Shown here piece after piece: positions 32,060-43,700 of a stretch of 64,000 bases of DNA (position 1 is the first letter of the stretch; the number at the start of each line of letters is the position of its first letter). The notes under the pieces are model-generated. The model was not told the origin of the DNA and did no database searches. It saw only the letters and a list, made by a program, of their open reading frames with translations. Origin of the DNA: Moniliophthora roreri (taxonomy: Eukaryota; Basidiomycota; Agaricomycetes; Agaricales; Marasmiaceae); contig LATX02000236.1 of assembly GCA_001466705.2 (NCBI GenBank), positions 62,001 to 126,000 of the forward strand. The letters run 5' to 3'. Position numbers and translations under genes: made by a program.

Positions 32060-33990
32060 ATGCTTCTCACAGCTCAAAAATGCCCCACATTCACTCCCCT
32101 CGTCATCAATGGTCAACCCCGTCTCATCCAGCACGCTGCACCGGCTCTCAGTACCAAGTCAAAAAAAAACCCTTCTCTGGCAAAGTCGTCGGCCTAGCCG
32201 CTTCTGCCAGCAGCAACGGACTGTAACATCCGCCTCATAACGCGTTCAAATCATGGGAATAGACATCTATCTGTACTCGCCGAAATGTTTTGTTGCGTGC
32301 AGTTGATCTCGTTCAAACGGATCGATATGAAGATCCTATTATACAAGCCATTTACATCGGTAGGATGACATCACCTGGCATTTCGGCATGCCATTGGCAT
32401 GCCACCGGCATTTTGGCCCAAAATGCCGAAGGTAAAAGGCTAGGCCTGGTTTACCGAAATGCCGGTCAGTATTTCTGGGCCGGAGCCGACCCCAAAAAGG
32501 CCAAAAGGCTGGGTGGACCGGGGCCAAAAGGCTAGGTCCGCTGGAGCAGGTAGTCGCATCCAGACGTGGTGAGTCATTGGAGCTACACAATTAGGTTATG
32601 CTACCATCTGGTGAGTGTATATAGATCCTCTACGAGACAAATCCATCTATGAATCACCTATCACAGAGACAGTTGATCAAACATAGTGAGAAGACCATGT
32701 GATACCATTACTGGACAAAAATCACCCAGGAGAAAATCTTCTGAGTACACTTACTTACTGTAAGGTCTGGAAGTAGTGTTACCAGGGCAGTAGGGGTCTT
32801 GAAACTAGCAGCAGATGTGTCACCCCGTGGTCATTCTGGCCTTAACATTTTGAAATGCCGGAAATGCCGTAAATGCCATAAAAGGCCAAAAGGTGAGTTG
32901 TCAATCTACCGATGTAAGAAGAAACGGCTGCTCCAGATGAGATATGTATATATAGCTGGTTTACCAGTGCAGGGTTCTTGGAGGCTTCGTCGTCGTCGAC
33001 GAGGGATTTGGATGGAGAGAGAGAGAGAGAGAGGTTTAGTCCGGATCGAGTGCCTGGCGGATGGGTTCTTACTAAGATGGTTTTGGGTTGTTATATACGT
33101 GCGATTCGTTTCGTTTTCTAGCGTCTTTATTTCACTCTTCTTTTTTTGTAGATTCATCTAATCATCTTGGAACGCACCCGTGGCACTCACCTTACGTGCA
33201 GTCGTCGTACCCATCCAGTGTGCGGAAACACCGTCGTCCCACGCGGTTACGCTATCGTTTGCGAACTCTTTCAAGGAAGCTGGGATTGCCCGATGGTGTT
33301 TTCAACTTTTTTTTTTGTCTATCTCTGCTCAAGGTAACGCCCGAGAGGACCAAGGAGATCACCACGAATCTGTTGGTGAGGAAGAATATGGTAAATGCGT
33401 ACACCAAATAGTAGGCTCTGTAATTCACCGGCTCAGATTGTGTCACGTAGGAAGGGATCATAGTCATGGAAGCTACCAAGCACCTCAAACCCTGCGTTCT
33501 AGATATTGGACGGGAAAGCATCTGCTGTCGCAAGTAGCATACGACCTTTAATCCTTTCATTCGTATCCTTCAGCATTCACCCTAGGTATTAAACGATGCC
33601 CCCCCCCCAAAGAAACAGCCAAACGCATCCTCACAGGCGCCATGCTCCACTCGGGTCAGATATGCCATGTCCACCGAACGTGTCATCGCTCAAAACGATG
33701 TCGCTGAAATAATGTTCCCTTGCGGAATAAGTTCAAATTGGGCGCATCTATTCTCGCAAGACCACCGTGAATCTGTTTTTTTTTGGGGAGGACTGGTTCG
33801 TGGAGCACAGAAAAAAAGAATCTCAATGATATGCAAAGGACTCATCTGGCTACGGCCACTTTGGTATGGACGATCTCATGTATACCGACTCGTCAATGGT
33901 TTATACATCCTTCCGGATACCAAAAGTCCATCTTGTTTGGGTGAACGCGTTTGGAATCCACGAGGCAGTGGATGAATGTTTACCTTTGAC
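32060..33990 (+). pseudogene. Aldehyde dehydrogenase pseudogene, split by a MITE
   Basis: Pieces of an NAD(P)-dependent aldehyde dehydrogenase appear in order: TFTPLVINGQPR (32080), FSGKVVGLAASASS (32175), HNAFKSWE (32240), RAVDLVQTDRYED (32305), EETAA just after the MITE (32919), WNAPVALTLRAVVVPIQC (33170), SHAVTLSFANSFKEAG, GVFNF (33294), VMEATKHLKPCVLDIG (33460), AKRILTGAMLHSGQIC and STERVIAQNDVAE (33620-33710), and SSGYGHFG near the C-terminus (33845). Frame changes separate most pieces, and homopolymers (C9 near 33600, T9 near 33777) sit in them. In the GAMLHSGQIC stretch the Cys is at the catalytic position. The family resembles fungal salicylaldehyde/vanillin-type dehydrogenases (inference). 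Clearly dead. Confidence 0.8.
32355..32914. mobile_element. 560 bp MITE with TA target duplication, inserted in the aldehyde dehydrogenase pseudogene
   Basis: The left end, CATCGGTAGGATGACATCACCT, pairs with the complement of the right end (AGGTGAGTTGTCAATCTACCGATG) with a few mismatches. TA flanks both sides (32353-32354 and 32915-32916), as in Tc1/mariner-type insertions. Skipping the element joins the dehydrogenase stretch QAI to EETAA in one frame. Inside, near both ends, are clusters of AAATGCC/GGCATTT, including a perfect 10 bp inverted repeat with a one-base loop (GGCATTTTGG-C-CCAAAATGCC, about 32409). It has no coding capacity, so it is non-autonomous. Confidence 0.85.
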
Positions 33991-34740
33991 CTACAATAGG
34001 CTATGTCTGTTTTTCCTGCGACAGCCCCGATTTAACGCGTGGATACAAACCACTCTCTCTTATCCTTTCGAGTCCATACTCAAGGTCTAGTCTACAAAGA
34101 CATTCTCTCCGAATTTGCTGTTGTCATGCATCAGTGAATGGTGAAGAGTGTTTTGATTAGTGGCGGAGATTCGGTGTGTTGATGTAGGGATGTAGTGGGT
34201 ACGATTTATGCATTATCGCGAACATGACTCGTAGGTCTACGTAACAATGTCGAGGAGACTATAGCATTCGAAGAAAGTACAAGATTAATCGTTGGATGCT
34301 AAGTTAGGAGGTAGGGTATTATGTCGTTATCTCCAAACGAGTTATGTATCTGTGTGCTGTATGGTAATGACGCTTTACGAACACGTCCCATCGCCGCACT
34401 GCCTGTGCTTCCACCAATATTTCCACGGTCCGGACAATTCCTTGAGTTTTTGTACCGCCTCGACACTGAAACAAGAGATCAGTATAAGAACAAAGTTGAA
34501 AAGAATATGTTTTACTGATAGAGTGCCTTGCTTATCCGTGGACTCTTTAAAATGACCATGAGACCAGGGGCCTTGGTCGGAAAGGAAGTCGCACCCTAGC
34601 TTCGTGCGGCCATTGTGCCAATGACCATTTAAAAAGCAGCGGTAAGGGCGACAGATGTTTGGACAAAGAACGAAGATTAGCCTGAGTTGGAAGCATTGTT
34701 GCTTCAGTGTCTGCAGAGAACTGGAATACATAGGCGATCT
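33975..34740. repeat. Segmental duplication, copy 1 (dead secreted-protein copy)
   Basis: Aligns with 35585-36240. Shared stretches include TTTACCTTTGACCTACAA, CTCCGAATTTGCTG, CGTTGGAT(G/A)CTA, ATGTCGTT and CGACGCTTTAC. Divergence is moderate and includes indels, so this is a real old duplication. Confidence 0.75.
34375..34696 (-). pseudogene. Small secreted Cys-rich protein, decayed paralogue
   Basis: Partner of the gene at 35872-36236. The ATG at 34696 is kept, but about 13 bases of the signal-peptide region are missing, shifting the frame. The mature part is visible in another frame (NGHWHNGRTKLGCDFLSDQG). An intron with GTAAAACATA and TTTCAG borders follows. The last exon ends WKYWWKHRQCGDGTCS, but joining the exons shifts the frame again. 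Not functional as read. Confidence 0.65.
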
Positions 34741-35584
34741 AATTTGGAACCGACACGCGATAGCAAGGTACGCCGAGATGGGTTGTCACGCTGTCGTAAC
34801 CGATCCGTCGCCTAAAGTGGTTTGGCCCCGTAGCTCGGCGGCCCTCCGGATCCGTGTTGCTAAATTTCCAACCAGCTGCAGATCGATCTTCTACCAAATG
34901 GCCCTCGGCACCTCCACTGCCATTCACATCGTCTCGCTCTCTATTGTCGTCGAGTACACACCATTGAGATGCAAAGTCAGCAGAATCCGGACGACAAGGA
35001 GATGGAGTTTGAGTTCCCCCAATTGCCCCGTGCGCCGTATGCCAGGCAGATAGGTTTCTAGGACCTTTTTCTTGGACTTTGCGAGTTTAGTACAATACAA
35101 GCGTCTAATGTATCGGCGTCGTGAGTAGTAGGCTTTCAAAATCATCCCATTCTCTCTTCAACTTGACTGACTCTGATTCACGTACTGCTGTAGTCAGACC
35201 AATCCTACGAGACGGCCAAAGCTACCCCTCTTAACCGCCATGAAAAGCTTGTGCATTGCAGGCCGCCTATGGAGACAACGGTCCAAAATACGGTTCATGT
35301 TATCAGATATGCCTCTCCAACGGTCACCGGTCACCGGTCATCAGCTAGGTCGGGCATCACTGCAGATACTGGGATCGGTGAATACATTCAAGACAGGTGG
35401 GTCCGGTGAGTTCCAATAGCACTAGTACTCGATGATGCATCCATATTCTAATGGGTCTTTAATTGACAGAAACATCTGTCTTCAAGGCCTGCAAAGCACC
35501 AGCGTCGGGTGAATGCGGAAACAGGTCCAGGTTGATGTAACAAGCAACCTTGACTCCTCCATATACCGCGCGGATAAATATTTA
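34741..35584. other. Spacer between the duplicated segments, no gene seen
   Basis: Contains a GGTCACC(G) triple near 35320-35338 and short frames only. Confidence 0.4.
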
Positions 35585-36240
35585 ACGTTTACCTTTGACC
35601 TACAATTGACAGACACACTCTCCGAATTTGCTGTCGTTTATGCATCAAGTGGGTGATGGGGAGCCTGGTGTGGAGGTTTGGTGTGTTGAATGTAGTGAGT
35701 ACGATTTTAAGTATTCTCGCAAACATGACTCGTTAGGTCTAGGTAACAAGTCGAGGGGAAGATAGGATTTGAAGAAAAGTACAAGATCAATCGTTGGATA
35801 CTAGGAGGTAGGGCAATATGTCGTTGTGTCCAAAGGGGTTATGTATGTATGTGCTATATGGTAACGACGCTTTACACACACGACCCTTCACCATTGCACC
35901 GAGATTTCTTCCACCATGAACCCCAACCCGCCGGCTCCAGGGAGTTGAATGTGTTGACCACGTCTGAAGGGATCATACACTAGAGCGAGAAGGTCAGTAT
36001 GAGAAATCCCTCGTCAACGAGGAAAAAGAAATATGTTTTACCGTTACAAGGTTGTTTTTATCCGTGTGTTTTCGAACATAGACAGCGTAGGGGCCCTGAT
36101 TGTGAAGGAAGTCGCACCCATGGCTCGTGCGGTCATTTTGCCAAATGCCATTTGAAGAGCAGTGGCAGGTAAGTGCGAGAGATGTTTGGACAAAGAAAAG
36201 TCCGATGAGAAGGATACGAAGATTAGTTGAAAGCATGATT
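35585..36240. repeat. Segmental duplication, copy 2 (intact secreted-protein copy)
   Basis: Partner of 33975-34740. It also carries the flank that, in copy 1, follows the aldehyde dehydrogenase remnant. Confidence 0.75.
35872..36236 (-). CDS. Small secreted cysteine-rich protein, 100 residues, two exons
   Basis: Exon 1 is 36042-36236 and exon 2 is 35872-35979; the 62-base GT..AG intron is in phase 0. The N-terminus MLSTNLRILLIGLFFVQTSL is a clear signal peptide, probably cut after SLA. The mature chain of about 78 residues starts LTCHCSSNGIW and has six cysteines (CHC, CDF, CMI, CNG and SCV). It is Trp-rich near the end (GWGSWWKKSRC). No family is recognised. The size and Cys pattern fit fungal effector-like or antimicrobial-type secreted proteins (inference only). 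The dead paralogue at 34375 shows the same cysteine and Trp spacing at the end, which supports the gene model. Confidence 0.7.
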
Positions 36241-38980
36241 GCTTCCGAGTGTCTGCAGATACCCCAAGCTTATATTGCAGACCGATCCGCGTGTCGGAAT
36301 CGCACGCGATTGATTTTCTGACTGCTTTCAGAAAAAAGGGTTGTTACGGGCGGAAGGCGGAAGAACGTACCAAGACCTATCACCTCAGGCCCCATGTGTC
36401 TCAGTCGGTTGGGACTTGGATCTCTGCGAGCTGTAAAGGCGAGGTTTGGGATTTTTGACTTGTGTGTGTTGTGTGTACGTGCTTGTAACTTGGAAGCGGG
36501 GTCATTCTCGAGGAATTCAAGAGTTGACGACATATTCGTTGCGTAAAGGCATGCATGAGATTCTGAAATGAGGGAAATTCGTTATTGAAATTCGGGCAAT
36601 GCGGACCCCTGCCAGCTACTACCGCGAGATGTCTGAGGAAGATCGGGATGAAAAACCCCCAGGTCAACTCACCCTGGGTCAGATTTGGCGGAAGATGAGT
36701 TGCTCAACTCCACCCTGCGTTCGGAAACTGGAATTCAAAATCAGAATTTTGTCACACCTTGGCACAGCGCCAAAAGTCAGGCTGAGGGCCTGTATCCAAA
36801 ATTCTTTCCTTTCCCTTTCCCCCTCCCTTCTTGTTCTCAAGCTTGCACCATGGCATCAGCCTTGTTTGTTCTGAAGGGTACAACTCGTGTGGTGACCGTG
36901 GGGGTTGGAAAAAAGCCATACTTATTGCATGCATACTACTAAGACTACTTTACATGCAGTTGATATGACAAGGTTGTGACACGATTAGCCCGGCAAGTTG
37001 AGGTTCTCGGCAAATGACAACCTGACCCAGGGTGAGTTCCCGAGCGGGGCCTGAGGTTTTTCCGAATGTCCCTCCGATAGGTCTGAGTTGGATCCGGGGC
37101 TGACCTTGTTTCGTACCATGTCTCAGCAGCTAGCTTGAGCCATTGCAAAATGGGTAGATAAGCCGTTGAAGCCAAGAGGGTCCGAAAACTTGATAAGGGC
37201 CTGTTTGGCGGCACCATTTTGTAACCCGTTTCCCGCTAAAAACAAAATGGACCATTTTTGTCCCCATTTCAGCCATAGGCGCCCAGGACCGAGAACGGAC
37301 GGAGCATTTGGCGGCATCACAACGGCAACACACTATTCAGATTATTCCCACAATGGTATTTGCTGAGTGTCTGCTCGATTGGGGTTCATCCCCGCTGTGA
37401 CACCGTCTTAAGAGCCTTGTATAACACTTTAACTAATATGGCTCTGAGATCAACAGATTTGACACGTCAGGTATGCTTTGGAGAAGCAATACTAGCTTGA
37501 AACTTTGCTTAGGACGCGTTGGATCACGCAGTCACATGAGTGTCGGGTGGCAATTTTTGGCCGTGCGACCTCCATTTTGCCGTCATTCTGGACCGAGACC
37601 TATCCGGATGACAACCCATCCCAGTCGTCCGGGCAAGCGTCCGGGTATCAAAGTGGTGCCAACAAACGGCACCTCAGACTGTCCCAATCAAACCCGCCAC
37701 TGCCTTGTGTACCTCCCGATTGCTCCTCGGGTATTTCAAGAGCCAGCATGCCACCAATGACAACTGGAGGACGATGGTTTCCAGAGGATCTTGTATCCCT
37801 GGGTATCACATCCTTGAGAACTGCAGACACAAGACTGACGTGTTAGGCTCCGAGTTTTATAAGAGAAAATCAGGAATTTCATTATAGGGAGTGTCTGTAA
37901 AGGGAATACAAGGCTGCTAAACGATGAGTCGACTGTCGATGATGGCCAAAATGAAGAATTTGCAATACACGTGTCGCTCGAATCAGCCTCCGATTTGCCG
38001 GGATTCAGGCTTCCAAATTTTTAAACATTTATTCACATATATTCACATGGGGTCTTGGAGGTCGATGCTAACAATGTGTTATTAACATGAATTATTCACA
38101 CATGTTAGCAAAAACCGAATTGTTCCCCGTACCCTAACCTGATCATCGTTCAGAGCGACGAGTGGTGTTTACCAAACAAACATGATTACGGTACATGCTT
38201 CCGTACTATTCTGTCTAGGAGAGACTAAACATCGGACCTACCCAGGCAAGCAGCGATTAGCGTTGTCACTGTGACTCAGACCCCCCAATGTGCCTGGAAC
38301 GCCGTATATTTGCAACAAGGTCAAGACAATGTACTTAAAATCCTCGAGTTGGACACAGCTCCGGTCTTCAAGCTTCAAGGCCTCAGGACAGAAGTCGACT
38401 TCGAGTCGGTCCTGTTTAGCCGAGGTAACGGTCTGAATCCTTCCCGTTCTTCCACGAACTGATTCCTGCTTATATGTTTATATCCGGAATCAACGGTTTC
38501 AGAACCAAGGCATCTGTCTCGCTCGACACATTTTACTCCATGCTATGGCACCCCTGCGAACTTTTAAGCTGCATTACTCTCAAGTCTACCATTCTCAGAC
38601 TCGACAACCAACCCCTCTGCATCGCACAACCATGTCGGAAAAACCATTTTCCAGCTTGTAGACCCCTTCTTCGGTGATTTGCTACGACAAGAGCGAGGCA
38701 CATCAGAAAGCCCCTCATCCTCCTTCAATTGTTTGGGTTCGTATCGCCGGATACCTTTCTACAGGATTGACTTGATATGGTGAGTCCCGAGGAACCCGTA
38801 CCCTAAGAGAACCTAGTCAACGCCACCGCAAACGTCGACGCAAAGGTAAACGTACTAGACTTCCTGTACCATGCACGCGATAATGGAACCGTTACTTGAT
38901 CCGTATACTGCCAGAGACGAAGGATGTCGCGCATTCGTATTCGCCAAGATTCGCTGTTGAGCGGAAGACCAAGTGTGAGG
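36241..38980. other. 2.7 kb without a supported gene
   Basis: Frames on both strands are under about 115 residues and overlap each other. Notable local features: CAACTCACCCTGGGTCAG at 36664 has a partner in inverted orientation near 37020 (CTGACCCAGGGTGAGTT), about 340 bases apart, with divergent sequence around it. Blocks with repeated ATTTT(G)/AAAATGG are near 37210-37275. At 38800-38980 a plus-strand stretch (NLVNATANVDAKVNVLDFLYHARD) looks protein-like but ends in a stop before the N. Confidence 0.35.
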
Positions 38981-38981
38981 N
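38981..38981. other. Single N: contig join at the P450 5' end
   Basis: P450 coding sequence is recognisable immediately after the N but not before it, so the N-terminal half of the gene is missing at this join. No flank overlap was seen. Confidence 0.7.
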
Positions 38982-40347
38982 TGCCCACGAAGGAAGACAT
39001 CCGTTGGCAAAAGTGGCTCAAGGCATCGAAATACCAAGCCAAGATACTATACGACAACAAGTTGCAAGGCGAGACTTCCGAAGAGAACGATGTGTTGGGT
39101 GTCCTGTGTGAGTCCTGCTTGGCTACATGAGTTATTTCGGCGCTCAGACTTTACTGGAAAGCACGATCATTGGATGCAAAGGAACCAGAGAAGAGGCTCG
39201 ACGCCGAGGAAGCCTCATCGCAAATGTCGTATGTGTACCATCTCTCGCCTTACATAGAAAAATGATGCTCAGTCATTGACAGGACTATCATTATGGCTGG
39301 CCATGAGACATCTGGTTCGTTGTCTTTGGATCCGCCAAGACCGTGAAATTAACTATTGCACGAAGGAAATACTCTTCTTTGGCTATTCTATGAACTGGCC
39401 CGCCATCCCGCTGACCAGGAGCGCCTGATCAAAGAAATTCACCATATTCGCGAACAAAAGGGATCAGACTCGGATTTAAGTGCTAGTGACTACGATTCGA
39501 TGCCTTTCCTCAATGCCGTGATCAAGGTTTGTTGTTCAGTTCCCAGTTTCACTTTTCATTGCATTTATGCCGCACTGTAGGAAACACTCCGCCTCCATCC
39601 TATCGTAACCAGTCTCATCCGTGAAGCGTCGGAAGACGATATCATTCCACTTGAGTATCCGATCCCCTCTGCATCTGGCGATATGCTTTCGGAAATCCCG
39701 GTCGTAAAAGGACAGCGAATTATGCCTTCTATCATTGGATATAATTAGTAAGTTCGATCGTGTCGATTCAACATTGTAAAAGGCACTCATCTCTATCCTC
39801 GGACAGTCTGACACAGGTATGGGGTGAAGATGCTGATGAATGGAATCCCGAACGACATCTGGATGCGAAGAGGGCTACTACGTTAGGTGTTTATGGGAAC
39901 TTGTAAGTGACAACTTCAATACTTGGTGCGATGACTTTTCTGATGCGCGTTCGTAAACCCGAAGAATGACATTCAGTACGTTCGTATGCTGAGAGAGAGA
40001 AAAGTATCTACTCTAACACAGCCTTTTCCTGTCAGGTGCCGGGGTCAGAGCCTGCCTTGGGTAAGTATTCCCCTTAACTTGTAGTTCGTCATCATCCATC
40101 AAATTATACAGCTGGAGATTTGCGTGAGTAACTTCACGAGTCTAAAGGTAACCTGAATCTGATGCCCTGCAGTGTCCACGAAATCCAAACTGTCACTGCC
40201 CTCCTCGTCGAGTCCTTCGAGTTCTCTATGCTACCGGGAGTAGATGTTATGATGGTTGATGCTGCGCTCCTTGCACCTGCTATCCGGGGAAAGGAGCATG
40301 AAGGGATTCAGATGCCTCTTAAAGTCAAATTGAGGGAATCGGATTAG
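38982..40347 (+). CDS. Cytochrome P450, C-terminal part, multi-exon, 5' end lost at a gap
   Basis: Exons joined by short introns give: EDIRWQKWLKASKYQAK; KARSLDAKEPEKRLDAEEAS; IIMAGHETSG (I helix, oxygen-binding AGxxT); NTLLWLFYELARHPADQERL; ETLRLHP (ExxR with the K-helix Arg); WGEDADEWNPERHLD (PERF-like); and the haem loop FSAGVRACLGWRFA. The haem loop is formed by splicing ACATTCA to GTGCCGGGG and fits FxxGxRxCxG, with Cys as the haem ligand. The stop is at 40345-40347. These are monooxygenases anchored in the ER (family knowledge). All motifs after the gap are intact. The missing N-terminus is more likely an assembly loss than a true truncation, though this cannot be decided from the sequence. 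Confidence 0.88.
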
Positions 40348-40448
40348 GTGATACTTGGTGTTGCTTTAGTTGGATAACGGTTGAGGACGTACATTGTTTA
40401 GTATCGGACAATAAACTAGGTTTATGCGGAATTTGGATGTCAAGTCCT

Positions 40449-41043
40449 CTACACAGTCATATTGGTGTCTTGGTTGCTCAGCAGCTCACACGACAACCAG
40501 CACACTTCATTCCATATCATTAGCTCCTTCTCTACGGCTTCCTGCACGGATTGTGCCAAAACCCCATCGAAGGTGACTGGTTGATGTGTTGAGATTCTCG
40601 AATATTTGTGAATCGTCCGCCCTGGATGGTGAAATCCGAGGATCCTTGGAGGAAGCCCATGGCGATAGTGGCTCAGAGAAAAGGAGTAGAATAGGGAAGC
40701 GGCACTCAGGGCTGGCATATTAGATGCCAATTTCAACGCTGACATCAACCACTGAGGATGGCGGTGCTCCGAGACGAACCACCCGCTGAAAGAGGTTAAC
40801 TTGATTGGAAACTACTGCGTTACGTAGCGAACGAGCCTGTAGTTTGACCCTGTTTTTCAAGAACAGGAAGCTAAGAGGATAGAGCTCGTAGTATAGCCCA
40901 GAGAAACTGGTGATTTGGTGGTGTTGATGGTCCGTGCGCAAAAAATCGGAATCGCGATCACTGCCATCAGTGATCACGGTCGTTTCTTCCCCTTCCACCA
41001 CACGCCAGGTACTTGATAAGTTGATATCCTCATCACCACACAT
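40449..41043 (-). pseudogene. 5' fragment of the unknown gene family found at 52144-54203
   Basis: On the minus strand, MGFLQGSSDFTIQGGRFTN (near 40662-40600) matches MAYLQGSSDFTIQGKQFTN at 54203. Upstream SSVVDVSVEIG corresponds loosely to the VSVKG region there. The rest of the gene is absent, and the matching segments lie in different frames, so this is a broken fragment. The motif recalls the Asn/Gly-rich N-terminal motif of the NLR exon 1. Confidence 0.55.
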
Positions 41044-41208
41044 TTCGCTTCCGGAGGATCACTGTCTCTAGACTCATAATCCTTAATTTTCAACATCTCG
41101 GAACAAACGTAATCGGACTACAAGTGTTAGCCTCGCTTTACATTGTTCAAACTTCAGTCTGATTTATCCGTTTTCATATCATCTAGTCAAGTATGAAGAT
41201 AAGGAATT

Positions 41209-42540
41209 TTAGCGAAGATTCATCTGGGACGTCGAGGTCTTTAGCTTAGGAGAAAATCGAGCTGGTGTTCCCACTCGTGAGTGTTCGGCTCCGTTTTGAT
41301 TCGTCCAACTCAGTGATTCCTTAGTTTCAGTATAGGGCATAATCAACGAGCCGCCTGTGAAATCACCATACTCTTGACACATAGTAGAAAGACATCTTTC
41401 TTTAACGCTATCACGATTCACGAAAACCATCATCGTCGACACCTATATCCTCCCTGCCAAAGCGGACCTAAAGAAAGGGTTTTATGGAGTCTGGGTCTTC
41501 CCCGCTTACACCTGTCATCTCCGAGTATCCTACTACACTTTGGCATAGGGCCACAAATATCGGACTCCAGAGAAAGTTGGAGTTGAGTTGGAGAGCGCTC
41601 AAAGGTGGTAGATGTTACGTGGAGCAACATTCGGTCAAGACGATGGCGTCTCTATAGATCTGGGTACTATCGTACGTGTGATGCCATTTCCTGACAATAA
41701 GCGTTATGATCTTACTGCATTAGCCAGCTAAACGCACTGGTGACGTCTCACATATGAGCACAGAAAGCAACAAACCCTCGTCTCAACCCAGTACGGAAAC
41801 TTCGTCCATGTCTCACTTGGTAAATATGCAGACGTGTCGCCTGAGGGGCTTGCGTCACCTTATATTGCCGTCGGGAAGAGCTATGACCAACTGACTGAAA
41901 TAAGTAGAGTAGGCTCTTCTGAGTGTGCACTTCTTCATCAATACTGACGACAACACTCGTTATCAGGTTCGTCATGTTGTCAAATTTTATATGTACGACA
42001 CCACAGTGACGGATACGGTGTCACCGGATCTGTCCTCCATCTTGCCATCTCTCCCAACTGGTTCGCGCTCCGGCGTCTAGGTATATCTGGGAGCTTCGGC
42101 ACAGTAATTGGCTGACGAAGCTCCAGATATCACCAAGTCTCTCAATAGACTATCGTGGTTCTGGATGTCCCTCGGAGAAGCAGAAGTGTTAGTAGATCCG
42201 TCAAGTGTTAAAGAGGCAATGGATTTCAGTATGTTTTACTGCTTGTGGGTGTCGACGGCCGGGCTGAATGTCTACCTTGTAGGGCATCAAGACGTCACTA
42301 CGGAGATTCCGTGGTACGAAGACTTACACGGTATCTACGTGAGTACTGCTATGTACACGTGTCACCTAGTTGGCTGACAAGTTTTCGATAGACGAGGGTA
42401 ACGAGAGTAAACATCTCCTGTTGCCGGGAAAGGATTTCACGAGTAGGTTTTGGGATGGGGTCGTTGAGAGCAGAAAAGAAAGGATTGAGGAGTATAATCA
42501 GCATCCTTTGCCATGGGTGTGTATTTGCTGCAGAACCATC
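41209..42540 (+). CDS. Hypothetical multi-exon gene, model uncertain
   Basis: Protein-like stretches on the plus strand run in order: YGVWVFPAYTCHLRVSYYTL (41490), DDGVSIDLGTIVRVMPFPDN (41640), GNFVHVSLGKYADVSPEGLA (41790), YQVRHVVKFYMYDTTVTDTV (41965), LADEAPDITKSLNRLSWFW (42105), GLNVYLVGHQDVTTEIPWYE (42265) and LADKFSIDEGNESKHLLLPG (42370). The last two are separated by a GTGAGTACTG..TAG-type intron. Exon borders for the earlier parts are not certain. The LAD.. starts of two neighbouring exons are similar. I recognise no family. It could be one gene or a partly decayed one. Confidence 0.35.
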
Positions 42541-43196
42541 GACAGTCCGTTCGGGTTGCGTGGTGGCTATGCACTTACTTCTATTCGTTTATGCAGACAG
42601 GAAGCAAGGTTCTATGTATGTACTTGCCAGAATCCAAAAGCTGTACACCGCTTCCTGTGCCTCGCGTGTTTCTACTTATTCCTAGTTCTACTGTCCATTT
42701 CCATCTATCACTATCATTGTTCTTAATTCATTCTGTCAATTTTAGATACATATACACTGGACTCTTGACTAGTAACGATCCTGATAGGCTCTGCACTTTG
42801 TTATAATATGATCACCGGATAGATGCCGTCGCGCGAGCCGGCGGACTCGGCTGACTGCGCAACGCGCGTCCACTTGCCGTTGAGTCAACACGACTTCCTT
42901 CGCCAACTCAAAATGACATCTCGCCAACGCTGGGTAGTTCATTATTCTTCTGCCGCTGACGTGCACCTAAATGACAAGATACTCTCGTGGAAAGGAGGCT
43001 GCCCTTCAAGAAAAAAAATCTTGCTTTGACTATTCACGACTTTCCAACCCTTCTTCGATCCAAAAAGTGGGCGGTGTGGGTACGAGTCAGCGTGTTAAAC
43101 CTGTTGGTGAACATATGATGGTTTGCGAGGTTCTCGCTGCTTTTTGTCTTAGCATACGCAATATCGAAATCAGTGCCTCGACGCACACAACAGTAG
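42541..43196. other. No supported gene; GC-rich patch
   Basis: Around 42815-42890 there is a GC- and CpG-rich stretch (GCCGTCGCGCGAGCCGGCGG), unlike the AT-rich neighbours. Short frames only. Confidence 0.35.
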
Positions 43197-43700
43197 ATGT
43201 AGGTCCAAAATTTTGTTTTCCACAGCGCGTCAACTGCGGCGTTATTTTGTTCACGCTTACTGTGTGGGCTCGAGGCCCGTTATTTTGTTAGTTCCTCCCG
43301 CGGTTACACGGCATATTAATGAAATTTTGTACCTACCCTTAAGCTGCCATAATTTTGTTAACCGGGCCCTACCGCAGATTTAGATTATGTTCCAGCATAA
43401 TTGTTCACTCCCCTTACCGCAGCCACCCCCCTCCGTAATTTCGGGCCTCAGCTTGACCACCAAAGTTNTGAGCAACAAAATTTTGGTACACCCGAGCCCG
43501 TGAAGGGTACCAAAACTTTGGTTCCTCAAGCCGAGCTTCGAAATTCCGTTCCTTTCGTCTTAAGTGTCGTTAGCCGCTGCCAGGAAGGCGAAATTTCGAA
43601 CCTCACCGTGAGCGTCAAAGTTTTGGTACTCTGCTGTTGGCTGTGAATCCTTCCGAAATTTCAGTGCTCTTCTGGAGAGTCGAAACTTTGTTCCTTTGGT
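43197..43700 (+). repeat. Left arm: array of about 14 AT-palindrome boxes
   Basis: Boxes at about 43206 (CAAAATTTTG), 43241 (GTTATTTTGTT), 43279, 43321 (GAAATTTTGT), 43348 (CATAATTTTGTT), 43394, 43461, 43476 (CAAAATTTTGG), 43510 (CCAAAACTTTGG), 43539, 43590, 43617 (CAAAGTTTTGG), 43653 and 43680. Spacing is mostly 27-45 bases. The rule is A/T-rich half, TTTTG, then GTT or GGTNCCT. The sequence between boxes is not repeated. Confidence 0.7.
43468..43468. other. Single N: true small gap in the left arm
   Basis: The opposite arm has about 30 extra bases between CACCAAAGTT and GAGCAACAA, which are missing here. Confidence 0.7.

Noticed and set aside
33010..33035. GA microsatellite as a regulatory element
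   Set aside because: A plain simple repeat inside a pseudogene; nothing ties it to regulation.
36664..37040. Inverted CTCACCCTGGGTCAG-like pair as a further MITE
   Set aside because: Only about 17 bases pair, neighbouring sequence does not, and no flanking target duplication was found.
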